This document shows positions 14,644-16,887 of a stretch of 16,887 bases of DNA, in pieces. A model generated the notes under the pieces. It was given only the letters and a program-made list of their open reading frames with translations. It was not told the DNA's origin and made no database searches. Origin of the DNA: Saprospiraceae bacterium UBA3362 (GTDB lineage Bacteria > Bacteroidota > Bacteroidia > Chitinophagales > Saprospiraceae). The position numbers were made by a program, and so were the translations under genes. Positions within the stretch are counted from its first letter, which is position 1. Each line of letters starts with the position of its first letter. The stretch covers positions 1-16,887 of the forward strand of contig DEQQ01000091.1 in the NCBI GenBank assembly GCA_002360455.1. The letters run 5' to 3'.

Positions 14644-15897
14644 TTAATTAGAATTTCTTTCCCAAATTTGACAAATTCTGACGATGAGCTCTGCGGCTTT
14701 CTGCATGTCTTGAACAGATACCCATTCTTTTTTGGAATGTATGGCCTGTTCTCCGGCAAAAATATTTGGGCAAGGCAATCCCATAAAGGATAACCTTGAT
14801 CCATCGGTTCCTCCTCGGATTTTATCATGCATTGGTTCAATGCCCATTTCCTTCATTCCCTCTACCAGATATTGAACAACCTTGGGATGATGCTGAATCA
14901 CTTCTTTCATATTTCGGTATTGCTCATAATTTTTTATACTGTAGCTTGAATGGGGATAATTCTTTATTACCTTTTCACAACAAGATCGAATAAGTTCAAG
15001 ATGATCTTTCAATTTTATTGTGTCAAAATCTCTTATTATAAAATCAATAGTCGCAGACTCAAGAACAGCATTGAGTCGAGTAGGGTGAACAAATCCTTGA
15101 GAGCCCGATGTAGATTCGGGAGATAAGACATCTTTGGGCAATAATGCAATAATTTCTGAAGCAATTTTTATTGCATTTTCCATTTTTCCTTTTGCATATC
15201 CGGGATGCGTAGAAACTCCTTGAATGGTCACCGTACAACCATCTGCAGAGAATGTTTCATCTTCATAACTGCCTATATCACCACTGTCCATAGTGTAAGC
15301 ATATTGGGCTCCAATTTTTTTGACATCTACATGATCTACACCATGACCAATTTCTTCATCCGTAGTAAGGAGAAAACACAGATCGCCATGTAAAATTTCA
15401 GAATGTTGTTTCATAAACAGTGCAGCTTCTAGGATTGCAGTCACCCCTGATTTATCATCAGATCCTAACAAGGTCAGACCTGATGCCGTAATAATGTCAT
15501 GACCCTTTTTGTTTTGCAAAGCTGCAAATTCTTTTGGGCTGATAACAATGGAAGCGTCATCAGGAAGAACGATATCGTTTAGTTGATAATTTCTATGGAC
15601 AATAGGCTTCACATTCGTTCCGCTGCAATCCGGAGCAGTGTCTATGTGAGCACAAAAGCAAAGGGCAGGAATATTATTTTTCGAGCTATTAGATTTTAGA
15701 AAAGCATAGACATAACCATGCTCTGTAAGTTCACATTCAAAACCTGATTCAGTAAATTGCTGAAACAATAATTTGGAGAGATTTTTTTGTTTTTCCGAAG
15801 ATGGAGATGTGTTACTCAAGGGATCTGCTTGAGTATCAATCTTGGCATACGATATAAATCTTTCTTCTGTTGTACTAAAAAGTGAATAATGAACCAT
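14644..15897 (-). CDS. pepT: Peptidase T (tripeptide aminopeptidase)
   Basis: 417 residues, close to E. coli PepT (408). This cytosolic di-zinc enzyme of family M20B removes the N-terminal residue of tripeptides. The metal site is complete: His84 and Asp86 (AHIDTAPD), Asp147 in GSDDKSG, Glu181/Glu182 in TTDEEIGHG, Asp204 in TMDSGD and His387 in AIHSKKEWV. The GGTDGSRLSFMGLPCPN stretch before the last ligand is also typical. A lid or dimerisation domain occupies roughly 215-330. The first gene of a tightly packed minus-strand run (LON-domain gene 3 nt after, then rpe), it is preceded 16 nt upstream by a -7 box. Certain. Confidence 0.97.
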   Translation of the reverse strand: MVHYSLFSTTEERFISYAKIDTQADPLSNTSPSSEKQKNLSKLLFQQFTESGFECELTEHGYVYAFLKSNSSKNNIPALCFCAHIDTAPDCSGTNVKPIVHRNYQLNDIVLPDDASIVISPKEFAALQNKKGHDIITASGLTLLGSDDKSGVTAILEAALFMKQHSEILHGDLCFLLTTDEEIGHGVDHVDVKKIGAQYAYTMDSGDIGSYEDETFSADGCTVTIQGVSTHPGYAKGKMENAIKIASEIIALLPKDVLSPESTSGSQGFVHPTRLNAVLESATIDFIIRDFDTIKLKDHLELIRSCCEKVIKNYPHSSYSIKNYEQYRNMKEVIQHHPKVVQYLVEGMKEMGIEPMHDKIRGGTDGSRLSFMGLPCPNIFAGEQAIHSKKEWVSVQDMQKAAELIVRICQIWERNSN

Positions 15898-15913
15898 AAC
15901 TTGGATTAAAGTT

Positions 15914-15944
15914 CAAAGATACATCAACATCAACTTAGATGCAA
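15914..15944 (-). promoter_or_regulatory. pepT promoter (-33 TTG / -7 TATCTTTG)
   Basis: On the minus strand TTG (15942-15944) is followed after 20 nt by TATCTTTG (15914-15921), an exact TAnnTTTG box. The ATG of pepT follows 16 nt later, giving a very short leader of about 10 nt. It is the best candidate to drive pepT, the LON-domain gene, rpe and possibly the TonB receptor gene. Confidence 0.6.
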
Positions 15945-16080
15945 TGTAAGCATAAAGTTTATTTAGGAAGAGTAAGCTAAAGAAGTTGGCAATGAAAATA
16001 AAAAACCGACTATTGTTGCATTACTCAAATATTGTCAATAGCAAAAACATTAAGGGAAATCTTATGCAGTTAAGATTGGC

Positions 16081-16734
16081 CTAATTTGTAAATGCATATT
16101 TTACCAAATTGGCACCCATGCGCAGAGCTTGAATTCTTATTTCTTCGGGATCTTTGTGAACTTCTCTGTCTTCCCAGCCGTCACTTAGATCACATTCATA
16201 GGAATAAAAACAAACCAGACGGCCTTTCCATATTAATCCAAAGCCTTGGGGATTTTTATTGTCGTGTTTATGAATTTTTGGAAGTCCATTTGGAAATTTA
16301 AATTGGCTTTGATATACAGGATGTTGAAAAGGAAGTTCTATGAAATCCAATTCCGGAAACACTTTTTTCATACTTGGTCTAACAAAGGGATCCATGCCAT
16401 AATTATCATCTATATGCAAAAAACCTCCGGACATTAAATAATTTCTAAGATTTTGCGCCTCAAGATCAGTAAACACTACGTTGCCATGTCCTGTCATATG
16501 AATAAAAGGATAATTGAATAGTTCTGCACTTCCAACCTCTACAGTGGCATAACTTTGATCTAAGTTGGTCTGCAATTCTTTATTGCAGAATCTTGTTAAA
16601 TTAGTCAGAGAACTTGGATTGGCATACCAGTCGCCCCCTCCACCGTATTTGAGCAATGCCAACTTCATTTGAGCCGGCCTATCAAAAGAGAAACTTAGAA
16701 TGCTTAGAAAAACAAAGATGAATATTCTGATCAT
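16081..16734 (-). CDS. DUF4159 domain protein, secreted
   Basis: 217 residues with a signal peptide (about 1-18, IFIFVFLSILSFSF). The rest is a single DUF4159 domain: KLALLKYGGGGDWYANPSSL at the start, MTGHGNVVFTDLEAQNLRNY and GGFLHIDDNYGMDPFVRPSM in the middle, and HPVY, FCYSYECDLSDGW-like elements (here VCFYSYECDLSDGWED) later. The family resembles a class I glutamine-amidotransferase-like fold and its function is unknown. It is often found as a short exported protein in Bacteroidota and, elsewhere, near MoxR/BatA-type genes; no such genes are here. Its ATG overlaps the rsmE stop as ATGA, so the two are probably translated together. After its stop, 183 nt without a gene precede the pepT promoter; no clear terminator is visible there. 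Confidence 0.87.
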   Translation of the reverse strand: MIRIFIFVFLSILSFSFDRPAQMKLALLKYGGGGDWYANPSSLTNLTRFCNKELQTNLDQSYATVEVGSAELFNYPFIHMTGHGNVVFTDLEAQNLRNYLMSGGFLHIDDNYGMDPFVRPSMKKVFPELDFIELPFQHPVYQSQFKFPNGLPKIHKHDNKNPQGFGLIWKGRLVCFYSYECDLSDGWEDREVHKDPEEIRIQALRMGANLVKYAFTN

Positions 16735-16887
16735 GAATGAGTGAAGTTAAATTCTTGAATGATGCTGGTAGCTACCAAACCTGCTGTTTCTGTTCTTAGT
16801 CGTTGGGGACCAAGATCTGACAATAAAAATCCCTGACTCATAGAAAACATAATCTCTTCCCGGCTAAAATCACCTTCGGGGCCAATG
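16731..16887 (-). CDS. rsmE: 16S rRNA (uracil-1498-N3)-methyltransferase RsmE (C-terminal part)
   Basis: Only the last 51 residues are in the window; the rest lies beyond the right edge. They contain the two signatures of the SPOUT-fold RsmE family: IGPEGDFSREEI at the visible start and LGPQRLRTETAGLVATSIIQ near the end, which form the knotted S-adenosylmethionine site. RsmE methylates U1498 of 16S rRNA in the assembled 30S subunit. The protein ends EFNFTHS and its TGA at 16731-16733 overlaps the ATG of the DUF4159 gene by 4 bp. Identification is firm despite truncation. Confidence 0.95.
   Translation of the reverse strand, partial: IGPEGDFSREEIMFSMSQGFLLSDLGPQRLRTETAGLVATSIIQEFNFTHS

Noticed and set aside
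16013..16042. CTATTG/CAATAG inverted repeat as a terminator after the DUF4159 gene
   Set aside because: Only 6 bp with a loop of about 20 nt and no U-run; not distinguishable from chance.

Overview
The window is a stretch of ordinary chromosome from a member of the phylum Bacteroidota, probably of the Saprospiria/Chitinophagia type. The base composition is AT-rich. Three starts are preceded by the Bacteroidota -7 box TAnnTTTG, Shine-Dalgarno sequences are weak or absent, ribosomal protein S16 carries a long C-terminal extension, and there is a TonB-dependent receptor with a carboxypeptidase-regulatory-like N-terminus plus GWxTD-type and DUF4159-type secreted proteins. I see no phage, transposase, CRISPR array, tRNA or rRNA. 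Both ends cut through genes: folD at the left and rsmE at the right.

Layout. From 1 to 2188 (minus strand) a small lipoprotein, a GWxTD-family secreted protein and folD are packed together, the first two overlapping by 20 bp. From 2189 to 2537 lies the only gene-free stretch over 300 bp, between divergent genes. It contains a perfect 17-nt AT-rich dyad and a block of higher GC with three perfect stems that I cannot assign. From 2538 to 7409 (plus strand) come an SDR oxidoreductase and an M1 metallopeptidase joined by an ATGA overlap, then a sodium:solute symporter and murQ 4 nt apart. The last pair suggests uptake and catabolism of the peptidoglycan sugar N-acetylmuramic acid, as described for Tannerella forsythia, but no kinase gene is present.

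From 7419 to 8538 (minus) a lipoprotein of unknown function precedes a PaaY/gamma-carbonic-anhydrase-like left-handed beta-helix protein. From 8659 to 10676 (minus) a 462-residue protein of unknown function follows rpsP, with a perfect 14-bp hairpin between them. From 10777 to 15897 (minus) pepT, a LON-domain protein, rpe and a TonB-dependent receptor follow one another with gaps of 3, 19 and 38 nt, so read-through transcription from a promoter before pepT is plausible; the receptor appears to start at TTG. From 16081 to the right edge (minus) rsmE and a DUF4159 protein share an ATGA overlap.

Most genes are housekeeping: one-carbon metabolism, ribosome and rRNA modification, pentose phosphate pathway, peptide and murein recycling. 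I did not find a convincing new multigene system. The best candidates for something undescribed are the 462-residue protein with its upstream hairpin, and the structured intergenic block at 2287-2390.
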